A DNA stretch of 64,000 nucleotides. It comes from Corynebacterium vitaeruminis DSM 20294. GTDB lineage: Bacteria; Actinomycetota; Actinomycetes; Mycobacteriales; Mycobacteriaceae. Positions 56,029 to 64,000 of this stretch are shown one piece after another. The notes under the pieces were generated by a model that had not been told where the DNA came from, did not search any database, and saw only the letters and a program-made list of their open reading frames with translations. Location: the NCBI RefSeq assembly GCF_000550805.1, contig NZ_CP004353.1, positions 310,001 through 374,000 of the forward strand. Direction: 5' to 3'. The translations under genes were made by a program, and so were the position numbers. How positions within the stretch are numbered: the stretch's first letter is position 1; each line of letters opens with the position of its first letter.

Positions 56029-56964
56029 CTAGGGGCAGTTGCCGCCGCGGACCGTGGTGAGCAGCTCGTACCACTCCAGGCGGGTGAGCTTGCTGGGGGC
56101 CAGGGCGTCCCTGCACGAGGCGATGCGCTCGGCGTTGGTGGTGCCGATGACCGGCACGATGCCCGCCGGGTGCATGGTCAGCCACCACAGGACGATGGTC
56201 GCGGGCGTGGTCTCGTGCGTCTGGGCCAGCTCGCGGACCTTGTCGGCGGTGGGGGAGCTGACCTCCGGCGCGGAGAATGCCCCGCGGGCCAGCGGCGACC
56301 AGGCCTGCACCTGCACCTCGTGGTCGGCGCAGTACTCGACGGTGCCGGGTTGGTAGTCCGAGCCCGGGCGCGAGCCCGTGAACGGGGCGTTCATGGCGTG
56401 CTCGACGAAGCCGCGCGCCGAGAGGCTGAGCTCGAGCTGGTTGGCCACGGGGTAGGAGCCCACCTCGTCGGCAAGCCGCTCGACCTGCCAGGCGGAGTAG
56501 TTGGACACGCCCCACGCCCCGATGGTGCCGGAGTCGAGCGCCGACTTGATCGCGAACGCGGTGTCCTTGAGATCCATGAGCGGGTCGAAGCGGTGCAGGA
56601 GCATGATCTCCGGCGCGCGCCCGAGCTTGCGGGCGCTGAGCTCGATGGCCTCGCGGATGTACGTGCCCGCGGAGTTGTAGCGCGTCCACGGGTGCTGCAG
56701 GTTGGGCAGCTGGATGGAGCACTTGGTCTGCACCCTGAAGTGGCGCTCCAGCTCCCGATCGCGCTTGAACACCTCGCCGATGACGCTTTCCGACGCCCCA
56801 TGGCGGTAGATGTCCGCCGTATCGAGGGTGTCGATGCCGATCTCCTTCGCCTTCTCCAGCACCGCGTGGGCGAGATCGATGTCGGCCGGTTCGTAGTCGG
56901 GGGACTCCCACGAGCCGCCCAGGCCCATGGTCCCCATGATGAGTCGCTTGTGTGTGGGCTTCAT
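56029..56964 (-). CDS. Aldo/keto reductase
   Basis: 311 residues from ATG 56964. DTADIYRHGASESVIGEVFK holds the catalytic Asp and Tyr, the Lys is in QTKCSI and the His in LLHRFDPL, and the NADPH-binding region is PVIGTTNAERI. It reduces aldehydes or ketones of unknown identity. Upstream in-frame codons exist, but the family start is at MKPTHKRLIMG. GCTTTCCGACGCC within the gene matches 13 bases of the dispersed repeat. Confidence 0.9.
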   Translation of the reverse strand: MKPTHKRLIMGTMGLGGSWESPDYEPADIDLAHAVLEKAKEIGIDTLDTADIYRHGASESVIGEVFKRDRELERHFRVQTKCSIQLPNLQHPWTRYNSAGTYIREAIELSARKLGRAPEIMLLHRFDPLMDLKDTAFAIKSALDSGTIGAWGVSNYSAWQVERLADEVGSYPVANQLELSLSARGFVEHAMNAPFTGSRPGSDYQPGTVEYCADHEVQVQAWSPLARGAFSAPEVSSPTADKVRELAQTHETTPATIVLWWLTMHPAGIVPVIGTTNAERIASCRDALAPSKLTRLEWYELLTTVRGGNCP

Positions 56965-57003
56965 AGCCTCAAGCCTAGGCTCAGCGCGCGACACGCGGGC
57001 GCG

Positions 57004-57037
57004 AAAAAGGCGCGGCCCCGCCATCGGGGACCGCGCC
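57004..57037 (-). terminator. Terminator of the acyl-CoA ligase gene
   Basis: GGCGCGGCCCC pairs with GGGGACCGCGCC (one mismatch). Five A at 57004-57008 give a U-run on the minus-strand transcript. Confidence 0.8.
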
Positions 57038-57045
57038 ATGGGAGT

Positions 57046-58752
57046 TTACTTCTGGAGCTTCTCGATGAGCTCCGCCTGCACGTCGCGGCGGCGGATCTTG
57101 CCCATCTGGTCGCGCGGCAGCTCCTCGAAGTGGTAGAAGGTGCGCGGGACCTTGTAGCGGGTCAGGCGCTCGCGGCAGTAGTTCTTGAGCCCCTCCGGGT
57201 CGAGCGCCGCGCCCTCGGACATGGTGATCGCGGCGACCACGGACTCGGAGCCGTCGTCGCGGGGCAGGCCCACGACTGCGCAGTCGAGGATGTCGGGGTG
57301 CGCCTGCAGCGCCTCCTCGACCTCGGCCGGGTAGACGTTGAAGCCGCCGGTGATGATGACCTCCTTGATGCGGGCCACGAGCTTGACGAAGCCGTCCTCC
57401 TCCATCACGCCCACGTCGCCGGTGCGGTACCAGTCGCCGTGGAAGCTCGCGGCGGTGGCCTCCGGCTGGTTGAGGTAGCCCTTGAACACCTGCGGGCCGC
57501 GGACGAGCACCTCGCCCTCGGTGCCATCCGGCTGGGTCTCGTCCAGGTTGTCCGGGTTGGCGATGCGGATCTCGGTGTCCGGGAAGGGGATGCCCACGTA
57601 GCCCGGGCGGCGGGAGGAGTTCATCGGGTTGCCCACGATGATCGGAGAGGTCTCGGTGAGCCCGTAGCCCTCCACCAGCAGGCCGCCGGTGAGGTTTTCC
57701 CAGTCCTCGACGGTGGAAACGGGCAGGGTCGAGGCGCCCGAGAAGGAGTTACGCACGCCGGAGATCGAGATGCCCTTCTCCTTCGCGGCCTCGATGATGC
57801 GCTGGTACAGGGTGGGCACGCCGGGGACCCAGGTGGGCTTGTTCTTCTTCATGATCTGCATGATGAGCGGGATCTGCGGCGCAGGGAGCAGGATGATCTG
57901 CCCGCCGACGAACACGCCCAGGTTGAGCACGATCGTGAGCCCGTAGGCGTGGAAGAACGGCAGCGCGCCGAGCAGGCGCTCCGGCTGGTCGCCCAGCCCC
58001 GGCACCCAGGCCTTGCCCTGGTGGATGTTGGCGAACAACCCGCCGTGGGTGAGCTGGGCGCCCTTCGGGGCGCCGGTGGTGCCGGAGGTGTAGAGGATGA
58101 CCGCCACGGAGTCCTTGGTCACTGTCGGCTCGGAGACGACGTCGTCGCCTTGGCCGCCGAGCGCCGGGCCGGTGAGGATCTCCCACGGGATGGTGTTCGG
58201 CGCCGACACGTGCAGCTGCTCGCGCTTCTTCTTGACCGCCGGGATCGGCAGGCGCAGGGCGTAGCGCTGCATGGTGGGCATCGCGTTGATCATGTTGACG
58301 CTGACGATGGTCTCCAGCGGGGTGGTCCGGCGCAGCTTCTCCAGGGTGGCGCAGGCCTTGTCCCACACGATGGCCACGCGGGCCTGGTGGTCGTCGAAGG
58401 GGTGCTCGAGCTCGGCGGCGGTGTACAGCGGGTTGTGCTCGACGACGATCGCGCCCAGCTTGAGGACGGCGAAGTAGGAGATGATGTGCTGCGGGCAGTT
58501 GGGCAGCACGATGGCCACGCGGTCGCCGGGGCGCACGCCGAGGGCGCGCAGCCCGGCCGCGGCGGAGCGGACCTGCTTGTCGAGCTCGCCGTAGGTGAGC
58601 GTGCGACCGAAGAAGTAGGTCGCCAGCTTGTCGGCGTTGAGGGCGAGGTTGTTGTCGTAGACATCCAGCAGGGTGGTGGTGCCGTAGTCGAGGTGGTGGG
58701 GGGTCCACTCGCCGTAGTGTTGTAGCCAGGCCTTGGTCTCAAAAGCCGACAT
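57046..58752 (-). CDS. Long-chain fatty acid--CoA ligase (FadD type)
   Basis: 568 residues of the ANL family. P-loop YTSGTTGAPKG, EGYGLTETSP, WYRTGDVGVMEEDGF, the hinge GGFNVYPAEVEEAL, and the catalytic Lys region RDQMGKIRRRD near the C-terminus. It activates fatty acids to acyl-CoA, probably at the membrane face. AAGGGA precedes ATG 58752. An inverted repeat (58833-58848) sits upstream of its likely promoter. It is divergent from mshA. Confidence 0.93.
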   Translation of the reverse strand: MSAFETKAWLQHYGEWTPHHLDYGTTTLLDVYDNNLALNADKLATYFFGRTLTYGELDKQVRSAAAGLRALGVRPGDRVAIVLPNCPQHIISYFAVLKLGAIVVEHNPLYTAAELEHPFDDHQARVAIVWDKACATLEKLRRTTPLETIVSVNMINAMPTMQRYALRLPIPAVKKKREQLHVSAPNTIPWEILTGPALGGQGDDVVSEPTVTKDSVAVILYTSGTTGAPKGAQLTHGGLFANIHQGKAWVPGLGDQPERLLGALPFFHAYGLTIVLNLGVFVGGQIILLPAPQIPLIMQIMKKNKPTWVPGVPTLYQRIIEAAKEKGISISGVRNSFSGASTLPVSTVEDWENLTGGLLVEGYGLTETSPIIVGNPMNSSRRPGYVGIPFPDTEIRIANPDNLDETQPDGTEGEVLVRGPQVFKGYLNQPEATAASFHGDWYRTGDVGVMEEDGFVKLVARIKEVIITGGFNVYPAEVEEALQAHPDILDCAVVGLPRDDGSESVVAAITMSEGAALDPEGLKNYCRERLTRYKVPRTFYHFEELPRDQMGKIRRRDVQAELIEKLQK

Positions 58753-58832
58753 GAAAGGTCCCTTCGGTTCCGGGGCAGAGAATCATTTCTTACGCGAGGG
58801 TAAGTTTCTTGTCCCTAGGGTAGCACCCAAAC

Positions 58833-58848
58833 GTGAGCGAACCCTCAC
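58833..58848. promoter_or_regulatory. Inverted repeat upstream of the fatty acyl-CoA ligase gene
   Basis: GTGAG-CGAACC-CTCAC is a perfect 5-bp inverted repeat with a 6-base spacer, about 10 bp upstream of a possible -10 (TACCCT on the minus strand, 58817-58822). Candidate operator; the protein is unknown. It is not a good GlxR site, as the half-sites are shifted. Confidence 0.4.
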
Positions 58849-58986
58849 AGAAAACACCCGCGAAAGGCGGGCGGGAGACGAGGGTAGGGGGGCATGACCG
58901 GCCCTTCCGGTATCGGGGACGGTTTTCTGCTGCCCCTTGGGCAGGCCTGATGTCGCGTGTCGGGGCGGGCCTTTAAGCTAGAGGGC

Positions 58987-60273
58987 ATGCGAGTAGCGAT
59001 GATCTCGATGCACACCTCCCCGCTGTCCCAGCCCGGCTCCGGCGACGCGGGCGGGATGAACGTCTATGTCCTCAACACCGCCCGGCACCTAGCCCGGCAG
59101 GGGATCGAGGTGGACGTGTTTACCCGCGCCACGCGCCCGAGCCAGGGCGAGATCGTGGAGGTGGAGCGCAACCTCCGGGTGATCAACATCGTCGCCGGCC
59201 CCTACGAGGGCCTAAGCAAGGAGGAGCTGCCCACGCAGCTGGCCGCGTTCGCGGGCGGCATCGTCCAGTTCGTCAAGTGCGAGCGCGCTCGCTCGGGCTT
59301 CGAGGGCTACGACCTTATCCACAGCCACTATTGGCTGTCCGGGCAGGTCGGCTGGCTGCTGCGCGACCTGTGGGAGGTGCCGCTCGTGCACACCGCCCAC
59401 ACGTTGGCCTCGGTGAAGAACCACCACCGCAGCGAGACCGACACGCCCGAGTCCGAGGCGCGGCGGATCTGCGAGCAGCAGCTCGTGGACAACGCGGACG
59501 TGCTCGTGGTCAACACCAGCGAGGAGACCCGCGACCTCGTGCGCCACTACGACGCCGAGGCGGACAAGGTCGCCGTCATCGCGCCGGGCACCGACACCGA
59601 CTTGTTCACGCCCGGCACCGCGCGCAACACGGAACAGGCGCGCCGCGACCTAGGCCTTCCCATGCACTCCAAGGTGGTCGCGTTCGTCGGTCGCCTGCAG
59701 CAGTTCAAGGGGCCGCAGGTGCTGCTGCGCGCGGTCGCGGCGCTGCTCGAGCGCGACCCGGATCGCAACCTGCGCGTCATCATCTGCGGCGGTCCCTCCG
59801 GAGCCGCCGCCACCGCCGAGCAGTACTTCGACCTCGCGCGCTCGCTGGGCATCTCGCACCGCGTCCGCTTCCTCGATCCGCGCCCGCCGCAGGAGCTGGT
59901 CACCATCTATCAGGCCGCAGATATCGTCGCGGTTCCCAGCTACAACGAGTCCTTCGGCCTCGTCGCGATGGAGGCGCAGGCGTCCGGCACCCCGGTCGTC
60001 GCCGCGCGCGTCGGTGGTCTTCCCGTTGCGGTCGCCGAGGGGGAGACGGGTTTGCTTGTCGACGGCCATGATCCGGAGGACTGGGCCGACGCGCTGGCCC
60101 AGCTGCTCGACGACGACGATTCCCGCATCCGCATGGGCCAGGACGCGGTCGCCCACGCGGCCAACTTCTCGTGGTCGGTCACCGCGTCGAAGCTGGCCGA
60201 GATCTACTCCGAGGTGCTCACCGCGGGCGTCCCCGCCTGCCGGGGGCGCGAGGCCGCGGGCTTGGAGCCGTAG
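58987..60273 (+). CDS. mshA: D-inositol-3-phosphate glycosyltransferase
   Basis: 428 residues of the GT4 family, GT-B fold. [24 protein letters not shown] is the MshA N-terminal signature; [10 protein letters not shown], the phosphate-binding [11 protein letters not shown] and the C-terminal [19 protein letters not shown] (E-x7-E) follow. It joins GlcNAc to inositol-1-phosphate, the first step to mycothiol. ATG 58987 fits the family; the upstream open frame does not. The stop codon lies in a dispersed-repeat copy. gpmA follows, as in other corynebacteria. Confidence 0.95.
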   Translation: MRVAMISMHTSPLSQPGSGDAGGMNVYVLNTARHLARQGIEVDVFTRATRPSQGEIVEVERNLRVINIVAGPYEGLSKEELPTQLAAFAGGIVQFVKCERARSGFEGYDLIHSHYWLSGQVGWLLRDLWEVPLVHTAHTLASVKNHHRSETDTPESEARRICEQQLVDNADVLVVNTSEETRDLVRHYDAEADKVAVIAPGTDTDLFTPGTARNTEQARRDLGLPMHSKVVAFVGRLQQFKGPQVLLRAVAALLERDPDRNLRVIICGGPSGAAATAEQYFDLARSLGISHRVRFLDPRPPQELVTIYQAADIVAVPSYNESFGLVAMEAQASGTPVVAARVGGLPVAVAEGETGLLVDGHDPEDWADALAQLLDDDDSRIRMGQDAVAHAANFSWSVTASKLAEIYSEVLTAGVPACRGREAAGLEP

Positions 60274-60292
60274 GCGCCGAAAAGCGAAAAGC
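60267..60292 (-). repeat. Dispersed repeat copy at the mshA 3' end
   Basis: GCCGTAGGCGCCGAAAAGCG followed by AAAAGC. The TAG at the start of the core is the mshA stop. Confidence 0.55.
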
Positions 60293-60387
60293 AAACAGAT
60301 ACGGGCAAAAGTGTAAACAATCCCACATTTGGCCCCTGAGGGGCGAGAACCGGTGCCGAAACGGGGAATCCGTGGCACACTGGTGAT

Positions 60388-61134
60388 ATGACTACCGGAA
60401 AGCTGATTCTGCTCCGCCACGGACAGAGCGAATGGAATGAATCAAACCAGTTCACCGGCTGGGTGGACGTCAACCTCACCGCGAAGGGCGAGGGCGAGGC
60501 CAAGCGCGGCGGCGAGCTGCTCAAGGAGACCGGCAACCTGCCGGAGGTCGTTTACACCTCCCTGCTGCGTCGCGCCATCCGCACCGCGAACATCGCGCTG
60601 AATGCGGCCGACCGCCACTGGATCCCCGTCGTGCGCGACTGGCGCCTCAACGAGCGCCACTACGGCGCGCTGCAGGGTCTGAACAAGGCCGAGACCAAGG
60701 AGAAGTACGGCGACGAGCAGTTCATGGCATGGCGCCGCTCCTACGGCACCCCGCCGCCGGAGCTGGACGATAACTCCAAGTACTCCCAGGTCAACGACGT
60801 GCGCTACGCCAACCTCGAGCGCGTGCCGCGCACCGAGTGCCTGAAGGACGTCGTCGAGCGCTTCGTTCCCTACTTCGAGGAGGAGATCCTTCCTCGCGCC
60901 AAGCGCGGCGAGACCGTGCTGATCGCCGCCCACGGCAACTCGCTGCGCGCGCTGGTCAAGCACCTCGACAACATCTCCGACGACGACATCGCCGCCCTCA
61001 ACATCCCCACCGGCATCCCGCTGGTCTACGAGCTGGATGAGAACGGCAAGGTCCTCAACCCGGGCGGTACCTACCTCGATCCGGAGGCAGCCGCAGCTGG
61101 CGCTGCCGCAGTTGCCGCGCAGGGAGCCAAGTAA
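60388..61134 (+). CDS. gpmA: 2,3-bisphosphoglycerate-dependent phosphoglycerate mutase
   Basis: 248 residues. The phosphohistidine motif [10 protein letters not shown] has His11. The second catalytic region is [15 protein letters not shown], and [10 protein letters not shown] carries the second His. It interconverts 3- and 2-phosphoglycerate in glycolysis. It lies between mshA and senX3 with short gaps, the order seen in C. glutamicum. Confidence 0.97.
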   Translation: MTTGKLILLRHGQSEWNESNQFTGWVDVNLTAKGEGEAKRGGELLKETGNLPEVVYTSLLRRAIRTANIALNAADRHWIPVVRDWRLNERHYGALQGLNKAETKEKYGDEQFMAWRRSYGTPPPELDDNSKYSQVNDVRYANLERVPRTECLKDVVERFVPYFEEEILPRAKRGETVLIAAHGNSLRALVKHLDNISDDDIAALNIPTGIPLVYELDENGKVLNPGGTYLDPEAAAAGAAAVAAQGAK

Positions 61135-61154
61135 CGGGCTACAGTAAGTAGTCG

Positions 61155-62393
61155 GTGAATATCTTTGCAGCGTTTTTGTTGGGCGTGGTCCTCATGGGCC
61201 TCGCCCTACCTGCATATCAGTGGCTTCGCGCGCGCTTTCGGCGCTACCGCTCCGCGGCCACGCTGACCGACAACCAGGTCACCACCGTCAGCCAGGTCTT
61301 GCACCTGACGGTTCAGGGCTCCCCGACGGGGGTGGCGGTGGTGGATCGCACCGGCTCGGTCATTCTCACCAACGGCCGCGCACACGACATGGGGATCGTG
61401 CACGAGCGCGCGCTGACGGAGGAGATCCTCCCGCTCGTGGACCAGGCCTTCGAGGACAAGGAAACCCACACCCTCGACTTCGCCACCAGCAAGCGCCGCC
61501 ACGGCTCGCGGATCACCTCGGTGCGCGCGGTGGTCAAGCCGCTCACGCTGGTCGATGACCGCTTCGTCATTATCTACAGCACGGACGAGTCGGAAAACGT
61601 CCGCATGGAGTCCGCGCGACGCGACTTCGTGGCCAACGTCTCCCACGAGCTAAAGACCCCGGTGGGCGGCATGGCGCTGCTCGCGGAGGCGCTCATGGAG
61701 GCCTCTGATGACCCGGACTCCGTGCAGTACTTCGGCGGGAAGCTCCAAAAGGAGGCCCACCGCATGGCGGACATGATCAACGAGCTCATCTCGCTGTCTA
61801 AGCTCCAGGGCGCCGAGGCGCTGCCGGACATGGAGCTGGTCGCCGTCGACGAGATCATCGACGAGGCCATCGAGCGCAACAAGCTGGCCGCGGAGAACGC
61901 GGACATCGAGCTCATGCGCGGCGGCCGCTCCGGGGTCAGCGTCATGGGCGACAAGAACCTCCTGGTCACCGCCGTGAGCAACCTCGTGAGCAACGCGATC
62001 AACTACTCGCCCTCGGCGCAGCCGGTGACCGTGTCCACCAAGAAGGCGGACGAGGAGACGGTGCTCATCCGGGTCACCGACCGCGGCATCGGCATCGCGC
62101 CGGAGGATCAGAAGCGCGTGTTCGAGCGGTTCTTCCGCGTGGATAAGGCGCGTTCGCGATCTACCGGCGGAACCGGCCTGGGGCTGGCTATTGTTAAGCA
62201 TGTGGTGGCCAACCACGGCGGCAACATCAAGCTCTGGTCGCGGCCGGGCACGGGATCCACCTTCACCCTGGAGCTCCCCATTCACCACGCTGACCCGCAG
62301 GGTCAGATTCCGGTCTCGGATATCGAGCCGGACATTTCACTTCGCCCAACTACTCACCGGGTGGGCTCGCGCAGAAAGGACAAGACGTTATGA
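61155..62393 (+). CDS. senX3: Sensor histidine kinase SenX3
   Basis: 412 residues. N-terminal membrane helix (FAAFLLGVVLMGLALPAYQW), a PAS-like domain (about 45-145), phosphoacceptor His164 in NVSHELKTP, and the ATPase domain with N, G1 (DRGIGIAPED), F (FERFFRV) and G2 (GGTGLGLAIVK) boxes. It is a mycobacterial-type phosphate-responsive kinase paired with RegX3. It starts at GTG 61155, 20 bases after gpmA. The stop overlaps regX3 (ATGA). Confidence 0.94.
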   Translation: MNIFAAFLLGVVLMGLALPAYQWLRARFRRYRSAATLTDNQVTTVSQVLHLTVQGSPTGVAVVDRTGSVILTNGRAHDMGIVHERALTEEILPLVDQAFEDKETHTLDFATSKRRHGSRITSVRAVVKPLTLVDDRFVIIYSTDESENVRMESARRDFVANVSHELKTPVGGMALLAEALMEASDDPDSVQYFGGKLQKEAHRMADMINELISLSKLQGAEALPDMELVAVDEIIDEAIERNKLAAENADIELMRGGRSGVSVMGDKNLLVTAVSNLVSNAINYSPSAQPVTVSTKKADEETVLIRVTDRGIGIAPEDQKRVFERFFRVDKARSRSTGGTGLGLAIVKHVVANHGGNIKLWSRPGTGSTFTLELPIHHADPQGQIPVSDIEPDISLRPTTHRVGSRRKDKTL

Positions 62394-63082
62394 CGACCAT
62401 CCTGTTGGTCGAGGACGAGGAGTCGTTGGCGGATCCGTTGATGTTCCTCCTGCGTAAGGAGGGGTTCGAGGTCATTCACGCGGCGGACGGTCCGAGCGCG
62501 CTCGTGGAGTTCGAGAACAACGACATCGACATCGTGCTGCTCGACCTCATGCTGCCCGGCATGTCGGGCACCGACGTGTGCAAGCGCCTGCGGGCGGTCT
62601 CCTCGGTCCCGGTCATCATGGTCACGGCCCGCGACTCGGAGATCGACAAGGTGGTCGGCCTCGAGCTGGGCGCCGACGACTACGTGACCAAGCCCTACTC
62701 CTCGCGCGAGCTCATCGCCCGCGTCCGCGCGGTTCTGCGCCGCGGCGGCGACTCCGGCGGCAACGACGAGGCCGAGGACGAGCAGATCCTGGTCGGCGGG
62801 CGGGTGCGCATGGACGTCGAGCGCCACATGGTCACCGTCGACGGCGAGGAGGTGCAGATGCCGCTCAAGGAGTTCGACCTGCTCGAGTATTTGATGCGCA
62901 ACTCCGGGCGCGTGCTCACCCGCGGTCAGCTCATCGACCGCATCTGGGGCGCCGACTACGTGGGCGACACCAAGACCCTCGACGTGCACGTCAAGCGCCT
63001 GCGCTCCAAGATCGAGCTCGAGCCGTCCAGCCCGCGCAACCTGGTGACGGTGCGCGGCCTCGGCTACAAGTTCGAGGACTAG
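62390..63082 (+). CDS. regX3: Response regulator RegX3
   Basis: 230 residues. Receiver domain with acidic pocket VEDEE and phospho-acceptor Asp52 (VLLDLMLPG), then Lys in [10 protein letters not shown]. The C-terminal OmpR-type winged helix has [20 protein letters not shown] and [11 protein letters not shown]. It is the partner of SenX3; the pair controls phosphate responses in related bacteria. Its stop overlaps that of the next, convergent gene. Confidence 0.95.
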   Translation: MTTILLVEDEESLADPLMFLLRKEGFEVIHAADGPSALVEFENNDIDIVLLDLMLPGMSGTDVCKRLRAVSSVPVIMVTARDSEIDKVVGLELGADDYVTKPYSSRELIARVRAVLRRGGDSGGNDEAEDEQILVGGRVRMDVERHMVTVDGEEVQMPLKEFDLLEYLMRNSGRVLTRGQLIDRIWGADYVGDTKTLDVHVKRLRSKIELEPSSPRNLVTVRGLGYKFED

Positions 63083-63969
63083 TCGGTCGCGGCACGCGCG
63101 GCGACGGTGGCCGGGTGGGGGAGCAGGATCTCCTCATCGACGCCCGCCTCGCGCGCGGCCTGCCGCTTGGCGCAGTGCTCGGCGATGATCTCGTAGCAGG
63201 CGTCGCCGACGAGCGCGCGCAGCTCCGCCTCGCTGGTCTGCCACAGCGGCCGGGGGTTGGTGTGGCACGCGGGGGCGGTGGTGCAGTACCAGTCGAAGTC
63301 CTCGCCGCCGCCGCCCCAACCGCGGCGCTGGTACTCGGCGATGGTGGTGCGCAGGACCTCGACGCCGTCGCCGCGGTCCTCGTAGGCCTCGAGCCGGCGC
63401 AGCGGCAGCTGCCAGCACACCTCCGGCTTGACCACCGTGAGGTCGCGCCCCTCGGCGAGCCCCCACTGGTGGATGGCGCAGCCAGCCCCCGTGGCCCAGC
63501 CCGTGCGGTTGGCGAAGATGCAGGCGCCGTCGACCACGAGCGTTTTGAGCGCGGGCTCCGCCTCGCCCTCGTCGTTGTCTAGCTCGTCCCATTCCAGCCA
63601 CGGCTCGAGCTCGGCCGGGTTGGCCTCGGCGAGGAAGCGGTCGGTGCCCGCCGGGCGCAGCTGCCAATATTTCGCGGGCATCTCCGCCACGGCGTCGTAG
63701 AGCTGGTCGCGGTCGGCCTCGTCGGTGAGGAAGGCGCCGTGGACGCAGCAGCCCAGGTCCGGCCTCGCGGCGTCGATGCCCTTGCAGGCGGGAGTGCCGA
63801 ACGCGCACGAGTAGTGAGACTCAAGCCACGTGAGGTCGATTGTAAGGATGTGCTCAGCATCCTCAGGATCCGTAAATTCAAGCCACTGCCTGCGCATATC
63901 CGGAGGCAGCTCCTCGCCCGCCCGGATGGACCGCGCCGCCGGGGTGGAGGCGGGGAATCCAAGGTTCAC
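63079..63969 (-). CDS. Conserved Cys-rich protein of unknown function
   Basis: 296 residues. Cysteines cluster in three places: [14 protein letters not shown] with [30 protein letters not shown] with PEVCWQLPL, and [10 protein letters not shown]. The pattern suggests metal or Fe-S binding. I do not recognise the family with confidence. ATG 63969 is close to the window end; the frame cannot be checked further upstream. It is convergent with regX3 and overlaps it by 4 bases. Confidence 0.7.
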   Translation of the reverse strand: MNLGFPASTPAARSIRAGEELPPDMRRQWLEFTDPEDAEHILTIDLTWLESHYSCAFGTPACKGIDAARPDLGCCVHGAFLTDEADRDQLYDAVAEMPAKYWQLRPAGTDRFLAEANPAELEPWLEWDELDNDEGEAEPALKTLVVDGACIFANRTGWATGAGCAIHQWGLAEGRDLTVVKPEVCWQLPLRRLEAYEDRGDGVEVLRTTIAEYQRRGWGGGGEDFDWYCTTAPACHTNPRPLWQTSEAELRALVGDACYEIIAEHCAKRQAAREAGVDEEILLPHPATVAARAATD

Positions 63970-64000
63970 GGGTGTAGCAGCGAGTTTTTTTGAATCATAG

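Noticed and set aside
55969..58725. Very long plus-strand open frame opposite the aldo/keto reductase and acyl-CoA ligase genes
   Set aside because: It is an antisense shadow caused by high G+C; the minus strand carries complete family motifs in both genes.
59315..59323. TTATCCACA inside mshA
   Set aside because: It is a single copy inside conserved coding sequence (LIHSHYW), so chance or codon choice explains it better than a DnaA box.
60054..60067. GCTTGTCGACGGCC inside mshA, similar to the dispersed repeat
   Set aside because: It encodes GLLVDGHD, which is a standard MshA segment, so convergence is likelier than insertion.

Overview
The window reads as a chromosomal segment of a high-G+C Corynebacterium. 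Corynebacterial markers are the fused rmlCD gene, RamB next to lpd and the sdhCAB (type-B succinate dehydrogenase) operon, the membrane adenylate cyclase CyaB near topA, the mycothiol gene mshA beside gpmA and senX3-regX3, and a tad pilus locus of the mycobacterial/corynebacterial type. Nothing looks like a plasmid, prophage, insertion sequence or CRISPR array. No species call is made.

Layout. 1-5.8 kb: the 5' part of a HAD phosphatase gene (cut by the window edge), then a divergent Tad-type pilus operon: CpaE/Ssd-like ATPase, TadA, TadB, TadC, a DUF4244 pilin-like protein and two TadE-like pseudopilins. 5.8-22 kb: ohr, a DUF1998 helicase, cspA, a FUSC membrane protein, topA, an amidase, a PadR regulator, an OPT transporter broken by an in-frame stop, cyaB, holB and tRNA-Thr(CGT). 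22-26.6 kb: an immunity-like gene, a lipoprotein, an MFS exporter and an arsenic cassette (arsR, acr3, arsenate reductase). 26.6-40.5 kb: an acyl-AMP ligase, a DsbA-like oxidoreductase, a minus-strand envelope-glycan block (DUF2304, two GT2 glycosyltransferases, rmlA, rmlCD, rmlB), a membrane protein, a flippase-like protein, an M1 aminopeptidase and an S9 prolyl oligopeptidase. 40.6-49.9 kb: a 37-codon gene, an SRPBCC protein, lpd, a small Cys protein, ramB, sdhCAB and a small membrane protein. 50-64 kb: DUF445, DUF2516, a degenerate DeoC-like protein, an LmeA-like protein, a methyltransferase, a DUF2505 protein, murB, an aldo/keto reductase, a fatty acyl-CoA ligase, mshA, gpmA, senX3, regX3 and a Cys-rich conserved protein.

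How the genes work together. Several modules serve the mycolate-type envelope: dTDP-rhamnose supply plus glycosyltransferases, flippase, MurB, LmeA-like protein and acyl ligases. Central metabolism (Lpd, SDH, GpmA) sits with candidate regulators: RamB is encoded beside SDH, CyaB makes the cAMP used by GlxR, and a GlxR-like site and a DtxR-like box lie upstream of sdhC. MshA starts synthesis of mycothiol, the likely reductant for the arsenate reductase.

The most unusual signals are: (i) a roughly 20-bp dispersed repeat (core GCTTGTCGACGCCTACGGC) in more than a dozen copies, mostly at gene 3' ends, sometimes in inverted pairs, sometimes supplying the stop codon, and apparently inside coding sequence twice; (ii) a 37-codon gene with its own ribosome binding site and strong terminator, possibly a mycomembrane porin-like peptide; (iii) two perfect DnaA boxes upstream of the tad operon; (iv) the nonsense-interrupted OPT transporter; and (v) a DeoC-like protein lacking the Schiff-base lysine.
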